NCBI GenBank assembly: GCA_025056865.1
Contig: JANWVO010000023.1
Coordinates: forward strand, 1-35,548
DNA: 35,548 bases
Origin: Bryobacteraceae bacterium
GTDB lineage: Bacteria > Acidobacteriota > Terriglobia > Bryobacterales > Bryobacteraceae
Direction of reading: 5' to 3'
Shown: one piece after another, positions 15,290 through 22,882 of the stretch
Layout of the letters: each line of letters opens with the position of its first letter
Position numbering within the stretch: the stretch's first letter is position 1
The notes under the pieces: model-generated
Told to the model about the DNA's origin: nothing
Databases searched by the model: none
Seen by the model: the letters and a program-made list of their open reading frames with translations, nothing else
Position numbers and translations under genes: made by a program

Positions 15290-16137
15290 TCCTCGTTTTC
15301 CTGCTTGCGCCGATGGCCCAGGCCCAGTTCAGTGGAAAGAAGGCCTACGATCACACCGCCGCGCTGGTGGAGATCGGGCCGCGCCCGCCCGGCTCGGCGG
15401 GCATCCGCAAAGCGCAGCAGTACATCGTGGGCGAGCTGAAAGCCCAGGGCTGGCAGGTGACCGAGGACGGCTTCACCGCGCGCACGCCCATCGGGAACGT
15501 GGCGATGAAAAACATTGTCGCTTTCCGGCAGGGCAGCTCGGGGAGAGCGGTGGCGCTCAGCGGGCATTACGATACGAAGATTTTCCCGTTCCGCTTCGTG
15601 GGCGCCAACGATGGAGGATCGAGCGCGGGCTTTCTGCTGGAAATGGCGCGGGCGCTCAGGAACGTGCCGCTGAAGAATTCCGTGTATCTGGTGTTTTTTG
15701 ACGGCGAGGAAGCGGTGCGGGAGTGGACGCCGGAGGACAGCCTGTATGGCTCGCGCCATCTGGCCGCACGGTGGTACAAGGACGGGACGCTGGCGAAGCT
15801 GGCGGCGCTGATCAACGTGGACATGATCGGGGACCGCGACCTGCGCATTCTGCGCGAGCAGTACTCTTCCGACGTGCTGATGCGGCTCATCGGCAGCGTG
15901 GCGCGGCAGCAGGGCGTGCATCAGCATTTCGACGGGCCGGCGGTGGCGATTGAAGACGACCACGTGCCATTCCTGCGGCTGGGGGCGCGGGCGGCGAACC
16001 TGATCGATTTCGAATACGGGCCGGAGAACTCCTGGTGGCACACGCCGCAGGACACGATGGACAAGCTGAGCCCGCGCTCATTTGAGATCGTGGGAAACGT
16101 GCTGATCGAGGTGCTGCGGCGGCTGGATGCGCAGTGA
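15268..16137 (+). CDS. Secreted glutaminyl-peptide cyclotransferase (M28 family)
   Basis: This enzyme type turns N-terminal glutamine into pyroglutamate. The 289-residue product has a signal peptide (about 1-19). The metal site is complete by comparison with the animal enzyme: Asp115 (GANDGGSS), Glu148 and His258, with catalytic Glu147 (FFDGEEA) and Asp185 (NVDMIG). Asp231 (DDHVPF) and Trp257 line the pocket. The stretch from DGEEA through DSLYGSRHLA is strikingly like human QPCT. The family also contains aminopeptidases, but the W-H pair and the DDHxPF motif favour the cyclase. It overlaps the preceding methyltransferase by 22 bases in a different frame. There is no ribosome-binding site, and TACACT lies 9 bases upstream. 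Confidence 0.88.
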   Translation: MHRPQTLILVFLLAPMAQAQFSGKKAYDHTAALVEIGPRPPGSAGIRKAQQYIVGELKAQGWQVTEDGFTARTPIGNVAMKNIVAFRQGSSGRAVALSGHYDTKIFPFRFVGANDGGSSAGFLLEMARALRNVPLKNSVYLVFFDGEEAVREWTPEDSLYGSRHLAARWYKDGTLAKLAALINVDMIGDRDLRILREQYSSDVLMRLIGSVARQQGVHQHFDGPAVAIEDDHVPFLRLGARAANLIDFEYGPENSWWHTPQDTMDKLSPRSFEIVGNVLIEVLRRLDAQ

Positions 16138-16169
16138 GGGATGGGGCTCGTGGGTGGTGAAGAAAATCA

Positions 16170-16197
16170 CGCCCGGGCGGGCCTGTCCCCATTTTTC
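16170..16197. repeat. 28-bp direct repeat, copy 1
   Basis: This is identical over 28 bases to 16287-16314, offset by 117. It starts with the palindrome CGCCCGGGCG and ends with CTGTCCCCATTTTTC. It lies 33 bases past the cyclase stop, in the 16138-16312 gap that holds no gene. Read on the other strand it contains AAAATGGGGACAGG, the kind of phrase found in REP-like dispersed repeats. Confidence 0.8.
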
Positions 16198-16276
16198 CGA
16201 CACGCAGGTTGGCTCCTCGGCCGGTTGCAGTCTGCCAGGCGCCGGCATGGGCCGGAGTCGCCCGGGGGGGCAGCGT

Positions 16277-16316
16277 CTGAAAAATGCGCCCGGGCGGGCC
16301 TGTCCCCATTTTTCAG
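16277..16316. repeat. 28-bp direct repeat copy 2 inside a 10-bp inverted repeat
   Basis: The second copy (16287-16314) is framed by CTGAAAAATG (16277-16286) and CATTTTTCAG (16307-16316), perfect inverted arms around 20 bases. The right arm covers the stop codon of the S9 peptidase gene (ends 16313). It may serve as a two-way terminator between the converging genes, or be a decayed REP/MITE-type element. Confidence 0.65.
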
Positions 16317-18355
16317 GGTTTCTTTGCGGTCCACCCGGTGACCCAGTCCAGGAACGTGCGGTACCAGAAGAGCGAGTTCTGCGGCTTGAGGATCCAGTGC
16401 CCTTCGTCAGGGAAGAGCACGAGCTTCGACGGCACCTTCTTCACCTGGAGCGCGGTGAAGAGCTGGAGGCCCTGGCCGTAAGGGACGCGGTAATCGAGCT
16501 CGCCGTGGATGACCAGAGTGGGCGTGCGGAAGTTGGCGGCGAAACGGGAGGGCGACCAGCGGTCGTACATTTCGGGGTTCTCCCACGGGTGGCCCCTGAA
16601 CTCCCATGTGGTGAACCAGAGCTCTTCGGTCTCGCCGCCCATGCTGTACAGGTCGTAGACGCCGGCGTGGGAGACAAGGGCGCGGAAGCGGTCCGTGTGG
16701 CCGAGGATCCAGTTGACCATGTAGCCGCCGTAGCTGCCGCCGGCGGCGGCGAAGCGGTCGGGGTCGACGTAGGGGAGTTTTTCCACGTGGCGCACGACGG
16801 CCATGATGTCCTCGTAGACCCTGCCGCCCCAGTCGCCGTTGATTTCGTCGGTGAATCTGGTGCCGTAGCCGGTGGAGCCGCGCGGGTTGGGCATGACGAC
16901 GACGAAGCCGGCGGAGGCGAAGACCTGCGGGTTCCAGCGGTAGCTGAAGGTCTCGCCCCATGCGCCCTGCGGCCCGCCGTGAATCAGGAACAGAACCGGG
17001 TACTTTCTGTTTGAATCAAAAGCCGGCGGTTTCAGCAGGAAGCTGTGGACCGGGGTGTTGTCCGCGCCCGGGACGGTGAAGTCTTCGAGGGGGCGCAGGT
17101 CGTGCGCTTCCAGCAGGGCGTCGTTGAGGCGCGTGACGGGCTGGGGCGCGCCGCCGCCGCTGGAGGCGCGGAAGATCTCGACCGGGCTGGAACCGCTCAT
17201 TTCGGTGTAGACGAGCGTTTTTCCGTCGGCGGTGAAATGCAGGTCGTCGACGTGGGCGGCTCCCTGGGTGATGACGCGCGTGCCGCCGCCGGTGACGGGG
17301 ATCAGATGGGCCTGCTGCCGGCCGCGATCCTCGACGGTGAAGGCGATGCGCTTCGAGTCGGGATGCCAGGCGAAGCCGGTGACGTGGCGGTCGAGGTTTT
17401 CGGTGAGCACGGTGAGCTGGCCGGTTTCGCGTTCCAGGACGACGAGGCGCCAGCGGTCGCTTTCGTAGCCGGGCCGCACCTGCATGCGCCAGGCGAGCCA
17501 GCGGCCATCAGGGGAGTACTTCGGGGTGGCGTCGGCGCCCGGGCTTGTGGAGATCTTCTTCGCTTCGCGGCCTTCGCCGGGCCCCTCGATGGGGACGACG
17601 TAGAGTTCCCAGTTGGTGCTGAGAGCCTGGTCCTCGTCGAAGTTGGCGGCGTAGCAGACCTCCTTGCCGTCCGGCGAGACGGCGTAGTCCGGACCGCCGC
17701 CGAGCGAGAAGGGGGGCACGTCGTAGCGGGCTCCGGGCGTCAGGTCGCGCACCTTGCCGTCCTCGAGGGAAACGGCCATGAGATGCCGCACGCGCTTCCC
17801 CTTCCACTGGTTCCAGTGGCGGTAGAGCAGGCGGTCGTAGACGCGGGCGCGGACCGGGTTCTTCTGCTCCTCTTCGAGCCGCTTCCGGTTGCAGCCGTCG
17901 TCGGCGTTGCATTCGGGGTAGACCTCGCTGGTGAAGACGAGAGTCCTGCCGTCGCCGCTCCAGATGACGCCGTCCGCCTCGGTGGAGAGGCGGGTGATCT
18001 GGCGCGGATTTTCTCCGAGCGCGTCCATGACCCAGACCTGGGCCGAGCCGCTGCGGGTGGAGAGGAAGGCGATGCGCTTCGAGTCCGGGCTGAAGCGCGC
18101 GCCCCAATTGCGGCCTTCGGTGGTGACCTTGCGGGCGGGACCGCCGGCGAGGGGGCTGATCCAGATCTGGCGATCGATGGCGTTGTTCGCAAGATCGACC
18201 TCGCCCACCGTGTAGGCGACGGCGGAGCCGTCCGGAGCGACCGAAGGATCGGAGATCCGCTTCAGCTTCATCATCGCTTCGGCGGTGAAGAGCGCTTTCT
18301 GCGCTGCGGCCGGCGCGAAGGCGAGGACGGAGGCAAGAAGAATCCGGACAAGCAT
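16313..18355 (-). CDS. Secreted S9 prolyl-oligopeptidase-family peptidase
   Basis: The 680-residue product has a signal peptide (about 1-19, LVRILLASVLAFAPAAAQ), a seven-bladed-propeller-like N-terminal half with WD40/PD40 strands (for example FSPDSKRIAFLSTR and YSPDGRWLAWRM), and an alpha/beta-hydrolase C-terminal half. The catalytic triad is Ser541 (GGSYGGY), Asp621 (HGELDYRVPYGQG) and His653 (PDEGHWI). It belongs with the acylaminoacyl-peptidase/DPP-like S9C group that is abundant in peptide-scavenging bacteria. The frame extends to 18388, but the ATG at 18355 gives the signal peptide and has TATCAT exactly 6 bases upstream, a leaderless layout. It diverges from the gamma-carbonic anhydrase across 35 bases. 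Confidence 0.92.
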   Translation of the reverse strand: MLVRILLASVLAFAPAAAQKALFTAEAMMKLKRISDPSVAPDGSAVAYTVGEVDLANNAIDRQIWISPLAGGPARKVTTEGRNWGARFSPDSKRIAFLSTRSGSAQVWVMDALGENPRQITRLSTEADGVIWSGDGRTLVFTSEVYPECNADDGCNRKRLEEEQKNPVRARVYDRLLYRHWNQWKGKRVRHLMAVSLEDGKVRDLTPGARYDVPPFSLGGGPDYAVSPDGKEVCYAANFDEDQALSTNWELYVVPIEGPGEGREAKKISTSPGADATPKYSPDGRWLAWRMQVRPGYESDRWRLVVLERETGQLTVLTENLDRHVTGFAWHPDSKRIAFTVEDRGRQQAHLIPVTGGGTRVITQGAAHVDDLHFTADGKTLVYTEMSGSSPVEIFRASSGGGAPQPVTRLNDALLEAHDLRPLEDFTVPGADNTPVHSFLLKPPAFDSNRKYPVLFLIHGGPQGAWGETFSYRWNPQVFASAGFVVVMPNPRGSTGYGTRFTDEINGDWGGRVYEDIMAVVRHVEKLPYVDPDRFAAAGGSYGGYMVNWILGHTDRFRALVSHAGVYDLYSMGGETEELWFTTWEFRGHPWENPEMYDRWSPSRFAANFRTPTLVIHGELDYRVPYGQGLQLFTALQVKKVPSKLVLFPDEGHWILKPQNSLFWYRTFLDWVTGWTAKKP

Positions 18356-18361
18356 ACCCCA

Positions 18362-18371
18362 ATGATACGAT
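18362..18371. promoter_or_regulatory. Overlapping divergent -10 boxes, S9 peptidase / gamma-carbonic anhydrase
   Basis: ATGATACGAT holds TATCAT on the minus strand (18362-18367) and TACGAT on the plus strand (18366-18371). The gap between the two start codons is only 35 bases, so each -35 region would lie in the other gene's first codons. Confidence 0.4.
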
Positions 18372-18390
18372 GGTAGTTTCGCGCACATCC

Positions 18391-18909
18391 ATGATTCGTC
18401 CGTATCGAGGCATCTACCCGAAAATCGCGCCTTCCGCGTATGTGGATCAGGCGGCGACGGTGATTGGCGACGTGACGCTGGGCGAGCGGGCGTCGGTGTG
18501 GCCCGGCGCCGTGCTGCGCGGCGACGTCAACCGGATTGAAGTGGGCGAGGAGTCCAACATCCAGGACGGCAGCGTGCTGCACGGCGAGCTGGACAGGTAT
18601 CCGGTGATCGTGGGCGCGCGGGTCACGGTGGGCCACATGGCGTGCCTGCACGGGTGCGTGATCGAGGACGACGTGCTGGTGGGCATCGGCGCGATCGTGC
18701 TGAACGGGGCGCGCGTGGGGCGCGGGTCGGTGATCGCCGCGGGGTCGCTGGTGCCGGAGGGGATGGAGATTCCGCCGGAGTCGCTGGTGATGGGCGTGCC
18801 GGCGAAGGTGCGGCGTCAGGTGAGCGAGGAAGAGAAGCAGCGTTTCCGCGAGAACGCGCAGCGCTACATCCGCTACCGGCAGGACTACCGGGACGAGGCG
18901 GCGCACTGA
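18391..18909 (+). CDS. Gamma-class carbonic anhydrase family protein (YrdA-like)
   Basis: The 172-residue product is a left-handed beta-helix of hexapeptide repeats (VIGDVTLGERASVWPGAVLRGD and so on) with a C-terminal helix. The three zinc-ligand positions are filled: His64, His82 and His87 (GHMACLHG). The family includes true carbonic anhydrases (Cam) and members of unknown activity; catalysis is likely but not proven. I choose the ATG at 18391 because the IRPYRG start is typical; an in-frame ATG at 18370 overlaps the promoter. It ends one base before hisS, so the two are surely co-transcribed. Confidence 0.92.
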   Translation: MIRPYRGIYPKIAPSAYVDQAATVIGDVTLGERASVWPGAVLRGDVNRIEVGEESNIQDGSVLHGELDRYPVIVGARVTVGHMACLHGCVIEDDVLVGIGAIVLNGARVGRGSVIAAGSLVPEGMEIPPESLVMGVPAKVRRQVSEEEKQRFRENAQRYIRYRQDYRDEAAH

Positions 18910-18910
18910 G

Positions 18911-20176
18911 ATGATCAAGGCGATCCGCGGCACGCGAGACATCCTGCCGCCGCAGTCGGCGCTGTGGAACCACGTGGAGGCGACGGCGCGCGAGGTGTTC
19001 CGCACGTTCCACTACCGCGAGATCCGCACGCCGATCTTCGAGGAGACGGCGCTGTTTGCGCGCGGCGTGGGCGAAGACACGGACATCGTGTCGAAGGAGA
19101 TGTACACGTGGACGGACCGCGACGGCACGTCGCTGACGCTGCGGCCGGAGAACACGGCGAGCGTGATCCGCGCCTACATCGAGCACCGGCTGGACCAGGC
19201 ACCGGGGCTGAAGAAGCTGTACTACATCGGGCCGATGTTCCGGCGCGAGCGTCCGCAAAAGGGCCGCTACCGGCAGTTTTCGCAGATCGGCGCGGAATGC
19301 ATCGGGACGGAGTCTCCGCTGGCCGATGCGGAGATGATCGAGCTGGCGCTGGAGATCCTGCGGCGGTGCGGCATTGAAGACGCGCGGCTGCTGCTGAACA
19401 GTGTCGGCTGTCCGCAGTGCCGTCCGGCGTTCGTGGCGCAGTTGCGGGAGCGGCTGGCGGGCGTGAAGGAAACGCTTTGCGCGGACTGCCGGCGCCGCGC
19501 GGAGACCAACCCGCTGCGGGTGCTGGACTGCAAGGTTCCGGAAGACCAGAACACGATCGATTCGCTGCCTTCGATCCTCGAGCACCTGTGCGAGGCGTGC
19601 CGGCAGCACTTCGGGAAGGTGCAGGAGCACCTGGCGGCGCGGGGCATCGAGTACGAGATCCGTTCGCGGCTGGTGCGGGGCCTGGACTACTACACGCGGA
19701 CGACGTTCGAGGTGACGCACGGGGCGCTGGGAGCGCAGAACTCGATTCTCGGCGGCGGGCGCTACGACGGGCTGGCCGAGGCGCTGGGATCGAGGACGCC
19801 GGCTCCGGGCATCGGATTCTCGATCGGGGAAGACCGGCTGGTGCTGGCGCTGGAAGAGCGGATCGATCCGGAGCAACTCGAGCGGCTGGACGTGTTCCTG
19901 ATCCCGCTGGGAGAGGCAGCGGCGAGGGAGGCGGCGCGCGTGGCGCGCGAGCTGCGGGGGGCTGGGCTGTCGGTGGAGTTTTCGACGGACCAGAAGCTGA
20001 AGCGGGCGATGGAGCTGGCCAACAAGGCGAAGGCGCGGTTCGCGGTGATTCTGGGCGACGACGAGATCGCGCGGAGCGAGGCGGCGGTGAAGGACATGGC
20101 GACGGGCGAGCAGCGCGCAGTGGCGCGCGCGGCGCTGGCCGCGGAACTTCTGGCCGCGAAGGGCTCAGCGGCGTAG
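18911..20176 (+). CDS. hisS: Histidyl-tRNA synthetase
   Basis: This is a 421-residue class II aminoacyl-tRNA synthetase. Visible are IRGTRDILP at the start, motif 1 around residues 40-60, motif 2 (GPMFRRERPQKGRYRQF), the histidine-binding LVRGLDYYT, motif 3 (GIGFSIGEDRLVLAL) and the C-terminal anticodon domain (DVFLIPLGEAA). The insertion domain carries four Cys pairs or near-pairs (GCPQC, CADC, DCK, CEAC), a likely zinc site found in one branch of bacterial HisRS. Its ATG is one base after the gamma-carbonic anhydrase stop. The 3' end overlaps the opposing cupin gene by 12 bases. Confidence 0.97.
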   Translation: MIKAIRGTRDILPPQSALWNHVEATAREVFRTFHYREIRTPIFEETALFARGVGEDTDIVSKEMYTWTDRDGTSLTLRPENTASVIRAYIEHRLDQAPGLKKLYYIGPMFRRERPQKGRYRQFSQIGAECIGTESPLADAEMIELALEILRRCGIEDARLLLNSVGCPQCRPAFVAQLRERLAGVKETLCADCRRRAETNPLRVLDCKVPEDQNTIDSLPSILEHLCEACRQHFGKVQEHLAARGIEYEIRSRLVRGLDYYTRTTFEVTHGALGAQNSILGGGRYDGLAEALGSRTPAPGIGFSIGEDRLVLALEERIDPEQLERLDVFLIPLGEAAAREAARVARELRGAGLSVEFSTDQKLKRAMELANKAKARFAVILGDDEIARSEAAVKDMATGEQRAVARAALAAELLAAKGSAA

Positions 20177-20512
20177 GTAGGCGTCGTCGCCGCGGATCCA
20201 ATCCTCGCGGGGCGGGCTGAACAGATCGATGACGATGCTGTCTTCGAGGGCCTCGACGGCGTGGCGCTGGTTGGGGGCGAGGCGCATTCCCTGGCCGGGG
20301 CCCACATCGAACTGGCCGTCTTCGAGCAGGAAGCGGAGCCTGCCGCTGAGGACGAGGGAGACCTGCTCGTTTTCATGCTGGTGCGCAGGCACCTGGCAGC
20401 CGGCCTTCAGCTCGAGGCGGGCGATGGTAAGGCGACCGGTGTGCACGACCTGGCGGGTGAGCTTCTCATTCATCCGCTCGGCGGGGATGCCGTTCCAATC
20501 GAAGGGGTTCAC
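20165..20512 (-). CDS. Small cupin-domain protein
   Basis: A single-domain cupin of about 115 residues. Metal ligands are visible in VPAHQHENEQVSLVLSGRLRF (His, His, Glu), and the second motif is probably GPGQGMRLAPNQRHAVEA. The function is open; such cupins include small isomerases, dioxygenases and binding proteins. The frame continues to 20647, but a TACACT box at 20521-20526 lies 8 bases before a GTG at 20512, which makes that GTG the likely start. An ATG at 20530 would put the promoter inside the gene. It diverges from rmlA, and its end overlaps hisS by 12 bases. Confidence 0.78.
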   Translation of the reverse strand: MNPFDWNGIPAERMNEKLTRQVVHTGRLTIARLELKAGCQVPAHQHENEQVSLVLSGRLRFLLEDGQFDVGPGQGMRLAPNQRHAVEALEDSIVIDLFSPPREDWIRGDDAYLRR

Positions 20513-20520
20513 GGCGGGCC

Positions 20521-20530
20521 AGTGTATCAT
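20521..20530. promoter_or_regulatory. Overlapping divergent -10 boxes, cupin / rmlA
   Basis: AGTGTATCAT contains TACACT for the minus strand (20521-20526) and TATCAT for the plus strand (20525-20530). The minus box is 8 bases from the cupin GTG; the plus box leaves a leader of about 43 bases to rmlA. Confidence 0.4.
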
Positions 20531-20579
20531 AGGGAATGTTGCGGCAGTCCGCGAGGCGAGCGGGCGAGGGAGGCAAGGA

Positions 20580-21317
20580 GTGAAAGGCGTCATTCTGGCC
20601 GGCGGAAAAGGAACGCGCCTGTATCCGCTGACGAAAATCACCAACAAGCACCTGCTTCCGGTCTACGACCAGCCGATGATTTATTATCCGATCCAGACGC
20701 TGGTGGAGGCAGGAATCCGGGATATTCTCATCGTGACGGGCGGGAATTACGCCGGCGATTTCCTTCAGCTCCTCGGCAACGGAAGGCAGTTCGGGCTGAC
20801 GAGCCTGAATTACACCTATCAGGAGGGCGAGGGCGGCATCGCCGACGCGCTGTCGCTGGCGGAGCACTTCGCCGACGGCGGCAAGATCGTCGTCATCCTC
20901 GGCGACAACATCATCGAGAAGGGGATCCGGGACGCGGTGGAGGAGTTCCGCAGGCAGGAGAAGGGCGCGAAAATCCTGCTGAAAGAAGTGCCGGACCCGG
21001 AGCGCTTCGGCGTGGCGGAAATTCACAAAGGTTATGTAGTGAATATCGAGGAAAAGCCGAAGCAGCCGAAGTCGAATTACGCGGTGACGGGCATTTACAT
21101 GTACGACGCGACGGTGTTCGACAAGATCCGGACGCTCGAGCCGAGCGCGCGGGGCGAGCTGGAGATCACCGACGTGAACAACGCCTACATCCGCGAGGCG
21201 TCGCTTTCGTTTTCGTTCCTGGACGGGTGGTGGACGGACGCGGGCACGTTCGACTCGCTGCTGCGCGCGGCGAACCTGGTGGCGCAAAGCCGGCGGCGCG
21301 CCGGAGGGCAGGAATGA
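20580..21317 (+). CDS. rmlA: Glucose-1-phosphate thymidylyltransferase RmlA (short form)
   Basis: This enzyme makes dTDP-glucose from dTTP and glucose-1-phosphate. The 245-residue product starts MKGVILAGGKGTRLYPLTK, the nucleotide-binding loop. It continues with KHLLPVYDQPMIYYPIQTL, the metal-binding LGDNIIE and the EEKPKQPKSNYAVTGIYMYD segment. It is about 45 residues shorter than the enterobacterial type and lacks the C-terminal allosteric helices; short forms are known in many bacteria and archaea. The start is GTG (20580), supported by GGGAGG 6-7 bases before it. The following rmlC begins within its last codons (ATGA overlap). It heads the rmlA-rmlC-rmlB operon. Confidence 0.92.
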   Translation: MKGVILAGGKGTRLYPLTKITNKHLLPVYDQPMIYYPIQTLVEAGIRDILIVTGGNYAGDFLQLLGNGRQFGLTSLNYTYQEGEGGIADALSLAEHFADGGKIVVILGDNIIEKGIRDAVEEFRRQEKGAKILLKEVPDPERFGVAEIHKGYVVNIEEKPKQPKSNYAVTGIYMYDATVFDKIRTLEPSARGELEITDVNNAYIREASLSFSFLDGWWTDAGTFDSLLRAANLVAQSRRRAGGQE

Positions 21318-21862
21318 GCGGGGCGGCTGCGGCGGAGATCCGCGTGCCGGAGTGCGAGCCGGGCATCGGCAAGGTGATCGGCGCGCCGGACGCGGCGGAC
21401 CTGATCGCCGGCGTGCGGGTGGCTCCGGTGCCGCTGTGGGCGGACGACCGGGGATATTTTCTGGAGGTGGCGCGGCTGGGGCAGGGGCTGCCGGCGGCGT
21501 TTCCGGCGGAGTCGACGCAGGTGAGCGCGGCGCTGTCGTGGCCGGGCGCGATCAAGGCGTTCCATTTCCACCGGAGGCAGACGGATTTCTGGACGGTGGT
21601 GAAGGGGATGTTGCAGGTGGCGCTGGTGGACCTGCGTCCGGAATCGCCCACCTTCGGGCGGAAGAACACGCTATACGTGGGCACGCTGCGTCCGTGGCAG
21701 ATCCTGATTCCGCCGGGCGTGGGCCACGGCTACAAGGTGATTGGGACGGAGCCGGCGCTGCTTGTGTATCTGACGGACCGGTTTTACGATCCGGCTGACG
21801 AGGGGCGCATTCCCTACAACGACGCCGGCATCGCATACGACTGGGAGTTGCAGCACAAATGA
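21314..21862 (+). CDS. rmlC: RmlC-like dTDP-4-dehydrorhamnose 3,5-epimerase, divergent
   Basis: The 182-residue cupin-fold product aligns with RmlC: DDRGYFLEV, a catalytic-His position in KAFHFHRRQTDFW, DLRPESPTFG, the PPGVGHGYKV strand, Tyr in FYDP and Asp in PYNDAGIAYDW. The usual QGKLVR segment after the His is replaced by DFWTVV, so the conserved Lys appears to be Thr. I recall a side branch of this family with H-x-H-x(3)-TD-x-W motifs, so it may be a related epimerase rather than a strict RmlC. It is coupled by ATGA overlaps to rmlA before and rmlB after. Confidence 0.82.
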   Translation: MSGAAAAEIRVPECEPGIGKVIGAPDAADLIAGVRVAPVPLWADDRGYFLEVARLGQGLPAAFPAESTQVSAALSWPGAIKAFHFHRRQTDFWTVVKGMLQVALVDLRPESPTFGRKNTLYVGTLRPWQILIPPGVGHGYKVIGTEPALLVYLTDRFYDPADEGRIPYNDAGIAYDWELQHK

Positions 21863-22869
21863 AGTGGCTGGTGACCGGAGGCGCGGGATTCATCGGCAGC
21901 GCCTTCATCCGCCTGGCGCTGCGCGAGGGCTGGGCGGCGCGGGTGGTGAACCTGGACAAGCTCACCTACGCGGGCAACCTGGAGAACCTGGCCGAAGTGC
22001 AGGAGGATGCGCGCTACCGTTTCGTGCACGGCGACATCTGCGACACGGCGCTGGTGGCGAGGCTGCTGGAAGAGGAGCGGCCCGAGGCGATTGTGCACTT
22101 TGCGGCGGAGTCGCACGTGGACCGCTCGATCCTGGGGCCGGCGGCGTTCGTGGAGACGAACGTGCGCGGGACGTTTTCGCTGCTGGAGGCGGCGCGAGCG
22201 GCGGGCGTGGAGCGGTTCGTGCACGTTTCCACCGACGAGGTTTACGGCTCGATCGAGGAGCCGCACGAGGCTGATGAGACGTGGCCGCTGCGCCCGTCGA
22301 GCCCGTATTCGGCATCGAAGGCCGGGTCCGACCTGCTGGCGCTGAGCTACTTTGCGACATTCCGGCTGCCGGTGATCGTGACGCGGGCGTCGAACAACTA
22401 CGGCCCGTATCAGTTTCCGGAGAAGCTGATCCCGCTGATGATTTCGAACGCGCTGGAGGACAAGCCGCTGCCGATCTATGGCGACGGCATGCAGGTGAGG
22501 GACTGGCTGTACGTGGAAGACCACTGCCGGGCGATCCGCGCGGCGCTGGAAAAGGGCGAGCCGGGGGAGATCTACAACATCGGCGGCTCGCGCGCGCTGC
22601 CGAACCGGCGCGTAGTGGAGATGATCCTTGACATTCTGGGCAAGCCCTACAGCCTGATGCAGGCGGTGAAGGACCGCCCGGGGCACGACCGGCGCTACGC
22701 AATCACGACGGAGAAGCTGGAGAAGATCTCGGGCTGGCGGCCCGCGGTGCCGTTCGAGGAGGGGCTGGAGCGGACGATCCGGTGGTACCAGGAGAACGCG
22801 GGGTGGGTGGCGCGGGTGAAATCCGGAGAATATCTGCGGTATTACGAGCAGAATTACGCCGGCCGCTGA
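21859..22869 (+). CDS. rmlB: dTDP-glucose 4,6-dehydratase
   Basis: This enzyme converts dTDP-glucose to dTDP-4-keto-6-deoxyglucose. The 336-residue extended-SDR product has the NAD loop TGGAGFIGSAF (7-17), LDKLTYAGNLENL, HFAAESHVDRSI, the catalytic-acid segment STDEVYGSIEEPH and the catalytic Tyr-Lys in PYSASKAGSD. SNNYGPYQFPEKLIPL and the YVEDHCRAI strand complete the RmlB pattern. Its ATG overlaps the rmlC stop (ATGA). rmlD, needed for the last step to dTDP-rhamnose, is not next to it or elsewhere in the window. It ends 13 bases before the opposing MBL gene with no obvious terminator. Confidence 0.95.
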   Translation: MKWLVTGGAGFIGSAFIRLALREGWAARVVNLDKLTYAGNLENLAEVQEDARYRFVHGDICDTALVARLLEEERPEAIVHFAAESHVDRSILGPAAFVETNVRGTFSLLEAARAAGVERFVHVSTDEVYGSIEEPHEADETWPLRPSSPYSASKAGSDLLALSYFATFRLPVIVTRASNNYGPYQFPEKLIPLMISNALEDKPLPIYGDGMQVRDWLYVEDHCRAIRAALEKGEPGEIYNIGGSRALPNRRVVEMILDILGKPYSLMQAVKDRPGHDRRYAITTEKLEKISGWRPAVPFEEGLERTIRWYQENAGWVARVKSGEYLRYYEQNYAGR

Positions 22870-22882
22870 AGAGAAAATCCGG

